This document shows, in pieces, positions 56,411 through 64,000 of a stretch of 64,000 bases of DNA. A model generated the notes under the pieces. The model saw only the letters and a list, made by a program, of their open reading frames with translations, was not told the origin of the DNA and searched no databases. Origin of the DNA: Chitinophagaceae bacterium (GTDB taxonomy: Bacteria; Bacteroidota; Bacteroidia; Chitinophagales; Chitinophagaceae); NCBI GenBank assembly GCA_017853575.1, contig JAFMJI010000002.1:186001-250000 (forward strand). Direction: 5' to 3'. Position 1 is the stretch's first letter. Every line of letters starts with the position of its first letter. Made by a program: the position numbers and the translations under genes.

Positions 56411-57457
56411 ATGTCAAATGCAGTGAAACCCAATATCAGGAACCTCAGCAAAGAACAAATTGCTGATTTTCTGGAATCGATCGGGGAGAAAAAATTTCGA
56501 TTACAACAAATATGGGAATGGTTGTGGCAAAAACATGCCTTCGATTTCCAATCCATGTCTAATCTCTCAAAAACCCTCCGTGGTCAATTGGAAGATGCTT
56601 TTTCATTTCCTTCCTTAAAAGTTCATTCAACCCAATACAGTGAAGATGGTACCATCAAAGTTGGATTTAAGACTTTTGATGGGCATTTTGTTGAAGGTGT
56701 CCTGATACCCACTGAGGATAGAATTACGGCATGTGTATCCTCCCAAATTGGATGCAGTCTGAGTTGTAAATTTTGTGCTACCGGTTACCTGGAGAGAAAA
56801 CGCAACTTGAATTTTGATGAAATCTATGATGAGGTTGTTTTACTGAACCAATTATCGCATAAACACCATGAAAAAAAACTTACCAATATTGTTTTCATGG
56901 GAATGGGGGAGCCCCTGCTTAATTACAGAAATGTTTTAAGATCCATAGAACGCATCACTGCAACAGATGGACTCGCAATGAGTCCTCGTCGAATCACTGT
57001 TTCAACAGCGGGTGTTGCAAAAATGATCATGCAATTGGGTGACGACAAAGTTCGTTTCAAACTCGCACTTTCATTGCATGCTGCAAATGACAAGAAACGA
57101 GATCAGATCATGCCCATCAATGAAACAAATGATCTCAAATCATTGATCGAAGCGCTCAATTACTTCTATCAGAAAACAGAAAACGAAATCACACTCGAAT
57201 ACATTCTTTTTGATAATTTCAATGATTCATTTGAAGACGCGGGAGAGCTGATCAAAGTATATCGTCAAATACCTGCAGACCTTGTGAACATCATTGAATA
57301 CAATCCAATTGATTTTGCTAAATTCAAAAAACCAAGTGAAGAGAAAACTGCAGGATTCATGCAATACCTCGAAAAAAACCGTGTAAATGCCAGATTGAGA
57401 AAAAGCAGGGGCAAGGATATTGATGCAGCATGCGGACAATTGGCGAATAAATCTTAA
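56411..57457 (+). CDS. rlmN: Dual-specificity 23S rRNA/tRNA adenine C2-methyltransferase
   Basis: Radical SAM enzyme of 348 residues that methylates A2503 of 23S rRNA and A37 of some tRNAs. The iron-sulfur motif CSLSCKFC has Cys115, Cys119 and Cys122. NIVFMGMGEPLLNY, RRITVSTAG and ALSLHAANDKKRDQIMPIN follow. The methyl-accepting Cys near the C terminus is in DAACGQL. It follows the peroxiredoxin gene by 21 bp and has a -7 box 4 bp before its ATG. Confidence 0.97.
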   Translation: MSNAVKPNIRNLSKEQIADFLESIGEKKFRLQQIWEWLWQKHAFDFQSMSNLSKTLRGQLEDAFSFPSLKVHSTQYSEDGTIKVGFKTFDGHFVEGVLIPTEDRITACVSSQIGCSLSCKFCATGYLERKRNLNFDEIYDEVVLLNQLSHKHHEKKLTNIVFMGMGEPLLNYRNVLRSIERITATDGLAMSPRRITVSTAGVAKMIMQLGDDKVRFKLALSLHAANDKKRDQIMPINETNDLKSLIEALNYFYQKTENEITLEYILFDNFNDSFEDAGELIKVYRQIPADLVNIIEYNPIDFAKFKKPSEEKTAGFMQYLEKNRVNARLRKSRGKDIDAACGQLANKS

Positions 57458-57489
57458 CGCATTTTTCTTCCATTATCAGAATATCATAC

Positions 57490-58431
57490 ATGAAACGAAC
57501 AGATAATTTCTCAAAGTTTGCTCCAAAGAAGAAGAACAGTGCTGTAAAAGAAGCCATTCGTCAGGAAAAAAAGAAGTGGAAAAAAGACAGGTCTGAAGCA
57601 ATTGAAAAGAAAAAGGAAGCGGCAAAAATTGCAGTTGCGAAAAAAACTTCTGCTGCGAAGGCTACTTCTATTTCCATTCGAAAAGTTGATAAATCCATGC
57701 CGCTCAATAAATATGTGGCACACTGCGGAATTTGTTCAAGACGGGATGCAGTGCCTTTGATCAAAGACGGCAAACTGAAAGTAAACGATGTTGTAATTGT
57801 TGAACCGGGTTTTAAAGTTGAACCCAACGACATTGTATTATTTGCCGGTAAAAGAATCTTCCCCGAAAAAAACCTGGTTTATATCCTTCTCAACAAGCCG
57901 AAAGATTATATCACTACACTGGAGGATCCTCAGGGAAGAAAAACAGTACTCGATTTATTGAAAGGTGCAACTGCAGAAAGGGTTTATCCGGTAGGAAGAC
58001 TCGACAGGAATACTACAGGGGTGCTCCTTATCACCAATGATGGCGATCTGGCACAAAAACTTTCACATCCATCCAATGAAGTGAAAAAATTGTATGAAGT
58101 GAAACTCGATAAGCATTTATCAAAAGTTGATTTTGAAAAAATACTCAAAGGATTAAACCTTGAAGATGGATTTGTAAAGGCAGATGCACTTGCCTATGCA
58201 GATCCCAAAGACAAGTCGGTCATTGGCATTGAATTGCACAGCGGAAAGAACAGAATCGTTAGAAGAATGTTTGAGTTTCTGGGATATGATGTAAGAAATC
58301 TGGACCGTGTCATGTTTGCAAATTTGACAAAAAAGAATGTTGAGAGAGGAAAGTGGCGAATCTTGAATGAAAAAGAAATTCGTTTGCTAAAATTCATGAA
58401 CAGTTCTTTTGTAAAAGAAAAGAAACATTAA
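57490..58431 (+). CDS. RluB/RsuA-family rRNA pseudouridine synthase
   Basis: A 313-residue S4-domain pseudouridine synthase. Residues 1-60 form a very Lys/Ala-rich basic tail (KKKWKKDRSEAIEKKKEAAK), S4 RNA-binding domain about 70-118 (PLNKYVAHCGICSRRDA), then the catalytic domain with VGRLDRNTTGVLL (catalytic Asp172) and LHSGKNRIVRRMFEFLGYDV. Likely target is 23S or 16S rRNA; which site cannot be told. It is followed after 16 bp by a second pseudouridine synthase gene. Confidence 0.93.
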   Translation: MKRTDNFSKFAPKKKNSAVKEAIRQEKKKWKKDRSEAIEKKKEAAKIAVAKKTSAAKATSISIRKVDKSMPLNKYVAHCGICSRRDAVPLIKDGKLKVNDVVIVEPGFKVEPNDIVLFAGKRIFPEKNLVYILLNKPKDYITTLEDPQGRKTVLDLLKGATAERVYPVGRLDRNTTGVLLITNDGDLAQKLSHPSNEVKKLYEVKLDKHLSKVDFEKILKGLNLEDGFVKADALAYADPKDKSVIGIELHSGKNRIVRRMFEFLGYDVRNLDRVMFANLTKKNVERGKWRILNEKEIRLLKFMNSSFVKEKKH

Positions 58432-58447
58432 AAATCACCCGATCATA

Positions 58448-59152
58448 TTGTTTCAAGACAGTGATTTGATTGCTGTCAATAAACCCTCCGGATGGCTTTC
58501 TATTCCAGATAGGCATGATGCAGAAATTCCCTCTATCCGAAATTGGCTCGAAAAAAAATATCCTGAGGTATTTGTCATTCACCGAATCGATCGTGATACG
58601 AGCGGATTATTATTGTTTGCAAAAAATGAAAAGGCGCACAAATATTACAACCAACTTTTCGAGCAGCGATTGGTAAAGAAAATCTATACAGGATTGGTTA
58701 CAGGTGCACTAACAGAAGATGAGGGGACCATTTCTCAACCGATCGAGCAGCATCCTTCCTTTCCTGGAAAAATGCGCATAGGAAGAAATGGTAAGCCATC
58801 GATTACACATTTTAAAGTGTTGGAAAAATTTCGCGGTTATACCTTGGTTGAATTCAATTTAGAAACTGGAAGAACCCATCAGATCCGGGTGCACATGCAG
58901 AACATGGGGCATGCATTAGTCTGTGATGAGATGTATGGAATGGTAGATCCCATTTTGCTTTCTAATATCAAAAAGAAATTTAAGTTGTCTAAAGAAGTTG
59001 AATCAGAACGTCCATTGTTGGATCGATTAGCACTTCATGCGTATAGTATTGAGATGAAAGGTCAGGACGGTTTGGTATTGAAGATAGAGGCGCCTCTTTC
59101 AAAAGATTTGGAAGTCGCCTTGATTCAATTGAGAAAATTCGCTAAGGCGTAA
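58448..59152 (+). CDS. RluA-family pseudouridine synthase
   Basis: A 234-residue enzyme without S4 domain. FQDSDLIAVNKPSGW and HRIDRDTSGLLLFAK (catalytic Asp48) and ETGRTHQIRVHMQNMGHALVCDEMYG are RluA signatures. The start is uncertain: the only usual codon is TTG 58448, which gives LFQDSDL. The frame stays open upstream (NHPIILFQD), matching the strand that normally precedes this point, so a non-ATG start such as ATT 58427 is possible. The last 11 bp overlap the 3' end of convergent hisS. Confidence 0.9.
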   Translation: MFQDSDLIAVNKPSGWLSIPDRHDAEIPSIRNWLEKKYPEVFVIHRIDRDTSGLLLFAKNEKAHKYYNQLFEQRLVKKIYTGLVTGALTEDEGTISQPIEQHPSFPGKMRIGRNGKPSITHFKVLEKFRGYTLVEFNLETGRTHQIRVHMQNMGHALVCDEMYGMVDPILLSNIKKKFKLSKEVESERPLLDRLALHAYSIEMKGQDGLVLKIEAPLSKDLEVALIQLRKFAKA

Positions 59153-60506
59153 ATGCTTTCTTCAGCTCTTGTATTGTTACTGTTTTTTGCACTCCGGTAC
59201 TCAACTCTTTTATGTTGGCAGTACCATTTTTTAGTTCTTCCTCTCCAATAATTACAATAAACGGAATTGATTTTTTCTCTGCGTATTTGAACTGTTTATC
59301 AAATTTAACCGCCTCGTGAAAAATTTCACATGCAATTCCATCTTCTCGCAACGATGTGGCTAAATCAACTAGATGCGTCTTCTCAATTCCTGTATTAAAA
59401 AATAACGCAACAGTGCCTGCTTGAATATTTTCAGGAAATACTGCAAGTTCCTCCATCACGTCATAAATCCTGTCAACTCCAAATGATATTCCAACACCTG
59501 CTATACCCTTTACTCCAAATAAACCTGTAAGGTCATCGTACCTTCCACCTCCACCAATACTTCCCATTTCAACACCAGTTGCCTTTACTTCAAAAATTGT
59601 TCCGGTATAATAATTTAAGCCCCTTGCAAGCGAAGGATTAACAACGACAGTAGATGGAATTTTTGAAGATTTGGAATGTTCGAGGATTTCAACCATTTCA
59701 TTAATTCCCTCCATCCCAATCTCATTGTTCGCGAATAGTTTTTTTAGTGTACCAATGATTGATTGATTGTCCCCTTTGATAGAAATATATTTCTCAATGA
59801 TTTCAACTTGTTCGATGGTTAAACCACGTTCTTTTAATTCTAATTTCACTTTATCCAAACCAATCTTATCTAGCTTATCGATGGCAATGGTGATGTTGAT
59901 CATATTGCTTTCACCTCCACATTGCTGCGCGAGTGCTTGAAGAATTTTTCTGTTGTTGATGTGGATTTCAACTGGAACTCTCAGCTGATGAAACACTGTC
60001 GCATAAATTGAAGTGAGTTCAATTTCATGTAAGATTGAATTACTTCCTGCAATGTCTGCGTCGCATTGATAGAATTCGCGGTATCTACCACGTTGAGGTC
60101 TGTCTGCTCTCCACACTGGTTGCATTTGAAAGCGCTTGAACGGGAATGTAAGCTGACCATGGTTCATGGCAATATATCTGGCAAATGGTATGGTGAGATC
60201 ATATCGGAGCGCCCGCTCACTTATACCTTTCGATGTTTTACCGCTTAACACTGCCTCAAAATCCTTTCTTGCTGTATCATGTTTTTCAGGAAGATTCAAG
60301 CCATTGTTGAGAATCTTAAAAATGAGTTTATCACCCTCTTCTCCATATTTACCCAACAAGGTTTCAATATTTTCCATGGCAGGTGTTTCCAATTGTTCGA
60401 ATCCATATAATTCGAAAACACGTCGAATGGTATTGAAGATGAAATTTCGCTTTTTTAAAACTGCAGCTGAAAAATCTCTTGTGCCTTGAGGAATCGATGG
60501 CTTCAT
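59142..60506 (-). CDS. hisS: Histidyl-tRNA synthetase
   Basis: Class II synthetase of 454 residues. Motif 1 region PSIPQGTRDFSAA; motif 2 in FKRFQMQPVWRADRPQRGRYREFYQCD; the histidine loop LARGLNYYTGTIFEV; motif 3 in GVGISFGVDRIYDVM. A C-terminal anticodon-binding domain lies at about 365-454. A TAACTTCG near-match to the -7 box stands 4 bases before its ATG. It follows the phosphatase gene by 9 bp and overlaps the convergent pseudouridine synthase gene by 11 bp. Confidence 0.98.
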   Translation of the reverse strand: MKPSIPQGTRDFSAAVLKKRNFIFNTIRRVFELYGFEQLETPAMENIETLLGKYGEEGDKLIFKILNNGLNLPEKHDTARKDFEAVLSGKTSKGISERALRYDLTIPFARYIAMNHGQLTFPFKRFQMQPVWRADRPQRGRYREFYQCDADIAGSNSILHEIELTSIYATVFHQLRVPVEIHINNRKILQALAQQCGGESNMINITIAIDKLDKIGLDKVKLELKERGLTIEQVEIIEKYISIKGDNQSIIGTLKKLFANNEIGMEGINEMVEILEHSKSSKIPSTVVVNPSLARGLNYYTGTIFEVKATGVEMGSIGGGGRYDDLTGLFGVKGIAGVGISFGVDRIYDVMEELAVFPENIQAGTVALFFNTGIEKTHLVDLATSLREDGIACEIFHEAVKFDKQFKYAEKKSIPFIVIIGEEELKNGTANIKELSTGVQKTVTIQELKKAFTP

Positions 60507-60515
60507 AAAGCGAAG

Positions 60516-60986
60516 TTAAGGCTGTTTTGCGGATGTATGTTTCTCAATCAGTTTATCGCATGCCTGAGCAATCAAATCAAAGACCTCATGAAATGCTGCT
60601 TCAGATTTTGACCAGGGATCTGGTACGTCCATGTCGATGCCGGGAAATAGATATTCCAACATCAGAACAGTTTTCTTTGCATCAAATTTTTTGCCCGACA
60701 AATATTTGATATCACGGTAAACATCATTTGCCATGGGAATGATCAGATCAAATTGATCATAATCGCTTGAATGAAATGGCCTTGAACGCTGTGCGGAAAT
60801 ATCAATCCCATTCAACTTTGCCACTCTTTGAGACAAGTAATAAGGAGGTTCCCCGTTATGATATCCATTTGTGCCGGCACTTTCTACCTGCCATTGGAGT
60901 CCAAGTTTTTTGCATTTATCTAGTAAAATCCCTTCTGCTAGAGGACTCCTGCATATGTTACCCAGACAAACCATCAATACTTTCAT
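60516..60986 (-). CDS. Low-molecular-weight protein tyrosine phosphatase
   Basis: A 156-residue phosphatase from ATG 60986 (MKVLMVCLGNICRSPLAEG). The P-loop is Cys7-X5-Arg13-Ser14, and the general acid Asp is in VPDPW. The ORF-track start at 61163 would add 59 residues of phenylalanine-rich translation of intergenic DNA and is rejected; a perfect -7 box lies between the two starts. In bacteria such enzymes act on tyrosine kinases of exopolysaccharide synthesis or on arginine phosphate, but the partner here is unknown. Confidence 0.95.
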   Translation of the reverse strand: MKVLMVCLGNICRSPLAEGILLDKCKKLGLQWQVESAGTNGYHNGEPPYYLSQRVAKLNGIDISAQRSRPFHSSDYDQFDLIIPMANDVYRDIKYLSGKKFDAKKTVLMLEYLFPGIDMDVPDPWSKSEAAFHEVFDLIAQACDKLIEKHTSAKQP

Positions 60987-60999
60987 CGAGACTTTTTGG

Positions 61000-61007
61000 C
61001 AAATATA
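61000..61007 (-). promoter_or_regulatory. -7 box (TATATTTG on the minus strand) of the phosphatase-hisS unit
   Basis: The plus strand reads CAAATATA, so the minus strand is TATATTTG, 13 bases before the ATG at 60986. It supports the shorter phosphatase start. Confidence 0.6.
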
Positions 61008-61121
61008 ACTGGTCAGCTGAATTGTAATTTTTGAAACTATCCATATAAATGCAAGGAAATTAACTTGTTTGGCATCCATTCCATGCGAACAGATTTCATA
61101 AATTGCAAGACATATATTTTT

Positions 61122-61352
61122 ATGATATCCAATAATTTTAAAGAAAAAGAAGAAAAAAGACAATTAGGGTTTAAAGTTATTTATGATTACACCATGGGAG
61201 TGTTGTGGTTAGGCGCTGGACTCTTTTTTCTTTTGAATAAATATTTAGTAAAAGGCTTTGCTTTTGATTCACTCACATCATCCATTTTTGGGATTGCCTG
61301 CCTATGCTATGGAGTATTCAGATTGTATCGTGGATTTTCAGCAAAAAAATAA
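61122..61352 (+). CDS. Small two-helix membrane protein
   Basis: A 76-residue protein from ATG 61122 (MISNNFKEKEEKRQLGF); the ORF track begins upstream at 61065 with unlikely sequence. A short charged N terminus is followed by two membrane helices (about 24-41, TMGVLWLGAGLFFLLN, and about 53-68, SIFGIACLCYGVFRLY). I do not recognise a named family. It starts 3 bp before a PstS-like lipoprotein gene and is probably cotranscribed with it and the TPR gene, which suggests a shared envelope role. Confidence 0.75.
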   Translation: MISNNFKEKEEKRQLGFKVIYDYTMGVLWLGAGLFFLLNKYLVKGFAFDSLTSSIFGIACLCYGVFRLYRGFSAKK

Positions 61353-61355
61353 AAC

Positions 61356-62288
61356 ATGTATTCACCCTCATTCAAATATGTAGTTGCTCTTTTTCTTCTC
61401 ATCGTTGGGTTCTCCTGCACCCAAAAAGGCAAGAAGGCAAAAGTTATTTTAGGAGATGATACACTTACAACCGGCACCATTCATATAAGTGTTGATGAAA
61501 CCTTCGCACCAATCATTGATTCGCAAATCAAGGTTTTCATGTCGCAGCATCCTGATGCCAAGATTATTCCACACTACAAGCCTGAAGCAGATTGCATAAA
61601 AGACCTGTTGAATGATAGCATCAGGATGGTGATCATTACCAGAGGTTTGACAGAACCGGAAATTCCTTTTTATCAGGATACACTTTCATTTGTGCCCATG
61701 TATGGCAGACTGGCATCAGATGCCGTTGCAGTAATCACACACAACAATTGCAAGGATTCACTTTTTTCAGTTGCAGAAATTCGTTCCATGTTAAATGGCA
61801 CAACTGGTTATAAATACGATTTGGTGATGGATGGATTGAAGGCTACCAGTACCGTCAGATTTCTTATTGATTCTATTTTAAAAGGACAGCCATTGAAGGG
61901 CAGGGTCATGGCAGCCCAGAATTCACAAGGGGTGATCGATTATGTAGCAAACCACCCCAATGCCCTTGGATTTATTGGGGTAAGTTGGATTGGCAACAAG
62001 GAAGATTCAACGCAGCTTTCATTTCAAAAAAAGGTTAAAATCGCAGCCTTGCAATGTGCCCCATGTGGGGAGGAGGTTTATGTTAGGCCCTACCAGGCAA
62101 ATATTGCTTTGAAAAGGTACCCCCTCAACCGGGGCATCTATTATGTGGTCAAGGAGAATTTCGCCGGCCTGGGCAAGGGATTTGTAAATTTCTTAACACA
62201 CGAAAAAGGCCAATTAATCTTCCGAAGGGGGTATCTTGTACCTGACCGCATGGCCCTTCAAATTAGAAAAGCAAATGTTTCAGAATAA
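61356..62288 (+). CDS. PstS-like substrate-binding lipoprotein
   Basis: A 310-residue periplasmic binding protein. The signal peptide ends at a lipobox (GFSC, Cys21). The rest is a PBP-like domain of the PstS family (GTIHISVDETFAPIIDSQIKVF, MVIITRGLTEPE, SDAVAVITHN, FIGVSWIG). No phosphate ABC transporter genes pstC, pstA or pstB are next to it, so phosphate binding is not certain. It lies between the small membrane protein gene and a TPR gene; in related genomes such proteins stand near TonB/ExbBD genes, but none are seen here. Confidence 0.85.
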   Translation: MYSPSFKYVVALFLLIVGFSCTQKGKKAKVILGDDTLTTGTIHISVDETFAPIIDSQIKVFMSQHPDAKIIPHYKPEADCIKDLLNDSIRMVIITRGLTEPEIPFYQDTLSFVPMYGRLASDAVAVITHNNCKDSLFSVAEIRSMLNGTTGYKYDLVMDGLKATSTVRFLIDSILKGQPLKGRVMAAQNSQGVIDYVANHPNALGFIGVSWIGNKEDSTQLSFQKKVKIAALQCAPCGEEVYVRPYQANIALKRYPLNRGIYYVVKENFAGLGKGFVNFLTHEKGQLIFRRGYLVPDRMALQIRKANVSE

Positions 62289-62336
62289 AATTTTGATTTC
62301 TTACTTTTACACCCCTTAAAAATCAAACTGCGAAGT

Positions 62337-63956
62337 ATGAAAATGAGAATAGTGATTGCTGCCCTTTTTTTTACATCTGCTGTAGCTGCTCAAACACTAC
62401 AGGATGCTAGAAAATTGTTGTTGAGTCAGCGCTACCGTACCGCTAAAGAAACCATGGAAAAAGTTTTAGCTGCTGCTCCAACCAGTCCTGAAGCAATTTA
62501 TTGGTTGGCTCAGGTGAATTTTGAATCAAAAAATCCAGCTGCAGCAAAAGATGTGCTTCGCAAGGGAATGGAAGGTGCAAACGGAAGCAACCCCCTTTTG
62601 TTGGTTGCAATGGGTCAGGCTGAACTCACTGAAAAAAAGGTGAATGATGCTAAACAGCGTTTTGAAACTGCCATTTCACTCTCCAAAGCCAAAGATGCAA
62701 ATATCCTCGTAGCAATCGGCAAAGCAAATCTAGAAGATGGGGGAGATTATGCCTATGGAATTGAAAAATTGAAATTGGCAACTACATTGAAGAACTTCAA
62801 TGATCCAATGGCATTTGTGTACATGGGTGATCTATATAGAAAGTTAATGGATGGCGGTGGTGCAGTTTCTTCGTATGAAAATGCATTGTTGAAAGATCCA
62901 AAATCTGCAGTTGCTAAATACAAAATCGGTAAGGTATATCTTACACAGGGGAATGAGCAAAAAGATATTTTTCTAGGTAAATTAAATGGAGCAGTTACTG
63001 ATGATCCAACTTTTGCACCTGCCCTCTACGAACTATACGTATATTATTTCTTTAGAGATGTTGTAAAAGCAACTGATTATTTCAATAAGTACAAAGCCAA
63101 CGCTGATCCAGGCCCGGCGCTTGATTACGAAGAGGCGAGTTTGCAATTTGCAGCTGGTGATTTTAAAAATGCCATCGTAAAATCAGACGCTTTGCTCACT
63201 GCTCAGGGAGAGAAAGCCGATGCAAGGCTCTACAGGCTTAAGGCATATAGCTATGATAAATTGAACGATTCAGCAAAAGCACTTTCATTCCTTGAGACTT
63301 TCTTCCAAAAAGCAACTGCTGATCAATTGATTCCTGAGAACTATTATGTTGCTGCAGTAAATGCAGCAAAAATGAAAAGTGATCCCGCTAAAGTGGATGA
63401 CTATTTTATGAAAGCAATCAATGCAGATACTGCTATCAACAATAAGTTAGATTATGCCAAGAAAGCAGCAGATTTCTACAAAAAGACTGCTAACACCGCC
63501 AAATCAGCTTTGTGGTTGACCAAAGTACTCCAACTCAATCCTAAAACAAGTAAAGTTGATTTGTACAACGCTGGTTTTGAAAATTTCAAAGCAGGGGAGT
63601 TTAGGAAGGCTGATAGTATCTTCACTGTTTATAAAACCAACTTTCCTACAGAAGTGTATGGCCACTATTGGTCATTCAGATCTCTTTCAGTTGTAGACTC
63701 AACCATGGAACAGGGACTTGCCATACCAGACTGTGAAAAGTTCATCTCGATTGCTGAAGCTGACAAAGCTAAAAACAAGAGCACACTGATCACTGCTTAT
63801 GGATATTTGGCTGGATATACAGCAAATATCAAAAAGGACCTTGCCCTGGCTTCCAGTTATCTGGACAAAATCATAGAAATTGATCCTAACAATCAGGATG
63901 CAATCAAAAACCGGGAAATCCTCCAAAAAGCACTGGCGGCACCGCCTAAGAAATAA
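62337..63956 (+). CDS. Exported tetratricopeptide repeat protein
   Basis: A 539-residue protein with a signal peptide (MKMRIVIAALFFTSAVAAQ, cleavage near 18). About ten TPR-type helix pairs follow (for example SPEAIYWLAQVNFESKNPAAAKDVL, DPMAFVYMGDLYRKL, KSAVAKYKIGKVYLTQGN, DYAKKAADFYKKTANTAKSALW). It should be a periplasmic or outer-membrane scaffold. The C terminus is PPKK. A perfect palindromic terminator starts 2 bp past the stop. It is probably in one transcript with the two genes before it. Confidence 0.9.
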   Translation: MKMRIVIAALFFTSAVAAQTLQDARKLLLSQRYRTAKETMEKVLAAAPTSPEAIYWLAQVNFESKNPAAAKDVLRKGMEGANGSNPLLLVAMGQAELTEKKVNDAKQRFETAISLSKAKDANILVAIGKANLEDGGDYAYGIEKLKLATTLKNFNDPMAFVYMGDLYRKLMDGGGAVSSYENALLKDPKSAVAKYKIGKVYLTQGNEQKDIFLGKLNGAVTDDPTFAPALYELYVYYFFRDVVKATDYFNKYKANADPGPALDYEEASLQFAAGDFKNAIVKSDALLTAQGEKADARLYRLKAYSYDKLNDSAKALSFLETFFQKATADQLIPENYYVAAVNAAKMKSDPAKVDDYFMKAINADTAINNKLDYAKKAADFYKKTANTAKSALWLTKVLQLNPKTSKVDLYNAGFENFKAGEFRKADSIFTVYKTNFPTEVYGHYWSFRSLSVVDSTMEQGLAIPDCEKFISIAEADKAKNKSTLITAYGYLAGYTANIKKDLALASSYLDKIIEIDPNNQDAIKNREILQKALAAPPKK

Positions 63957-63957
63957 C

Positions 63958-63989
63958 AAAAAAGGGACAATTTAAATTGTCCCTTTTTT
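63958..63989. terminator. 32-bp perfect palindrome, terminator after the TPR gene
   Basis: AAAAAAGGGACAATTT is followed by its exact reverse complement. A-rich and T-rich ends flank a short G/C core, so it may work in both directions. It starts directly after the TPR gene stop. Confidence 0.85.
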
Positions 63990-64000
63990 CATTTTGGTAG

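Noticed and set aside
60987-61163. N-terminal 59-residue extension of the tyrosine phosphatase ORF
   Set aside because: It crosses a perfect -7 box and lies before the family-typical start MKVLMVCLGN.

Overview
The window looks like ordinary chromosomal core genome from a member of the Bacteroidota, most likely a Chitinophagaceae-like organism. This is inferred from several things seen together: low G+C, almost no Shine-Dalgarno sequences, repeated upstream TAnnTTTG elements (the Bacteroidota -7 box), a dcw cluster without murF, atpD-atpC standing apart from other ATP synthase genes, an FtsZ with a very long acidic tail, a MurE with the meso-DAP motif DNPR, and lipoproteins and BNR-repeat proteins typical of the phylum. 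No tRNA, rRNA, insertion sequence, prophage, CRISPR array or integrase was seen. About 54 protein genes are annotated, and many ORF-track starts were moved to a more credible codon.

Layout. 1-6431 (minus): dnaX, pyruvate dehydrogenase E2-type acyltransferase, a CoA-binding protein, gltX, a free-standing B12-binding subunit and an enoyl-CoA hydratase cut by the window edge. 6501-10298 (plus): glycerol use, glpK-glpD-glpF. 10406-12182 (plus): atpD-atpC. 12192-14597: a secreted GH16 beta-glucanase lipoprotein divergent from an MFS transporter. 14594-17782: yqgE, an orphan histidine kinase and queA. 17982-33912 (plus): the dcw division and peptidoglycan cluster mraZ-rsmH-ftsL-ftsI-murE-mraY-murD-ftsW-murG-murC-ftsQ-ftsA-ftsZ, closed by an intrinsic terminator. 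34012-45218: a TIGR01777 epimerase, an LD-carboxypeptidase, metG, a FadN-type beta-oxidation enzyme, a large BNR/Asp-box exported protein and a Tat-exported GH109-like oxidoreductase. 45311-51729: a PlsC-like acyltransferase, then minus-strand groups M20 peptidase-S4 protein-trmD and START-like-LptF/G-superoxide dismutase. 52057-59152 (plus): ffh, rpsP, rimM, dinB, peroxiredoxin, rlmN and two pseudouridine synthases. 59142-60986 (minus): a low-molecular-weight phosphatase and hisS. 61122-63956 (plus): a small membrane protein, a PstS-like lipoprotein and an exported TPR protein.

How it works together. The largest unit is the dcw cluster, whose genes overlap or nearly touch and which begins with three GTGNN repeats at 10-bp period, a good match to an MraZ operator. 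A second theme is translation: gltX, metG, hisS, trmD, queA, rlmN, rsmH, rimM, rpsP, ffh and two pseudouridine synthases. Intergenic space is very small. Five convergent pairs overlap or abut at their stop codons.

No new multi-gene system was found. The best leads are small: (i) an A9 run in dnaX where slippage in either direction stops within a few codons at the end of the clamp-loader core, giving a gamma-like product; (ii) a promoter-plus-terminator unit at 49091-49166 that looks like a short plus-strand RNA; (iii) -7 boxes placed so close to the start codon of an MFS gene, a kinase gene and rlmN that leaderless mRNAs are predicted; (iv) operator-like palindromes in divergent intergenic regions; and (v) a terminator whose T-tract touches the rimM start codon.
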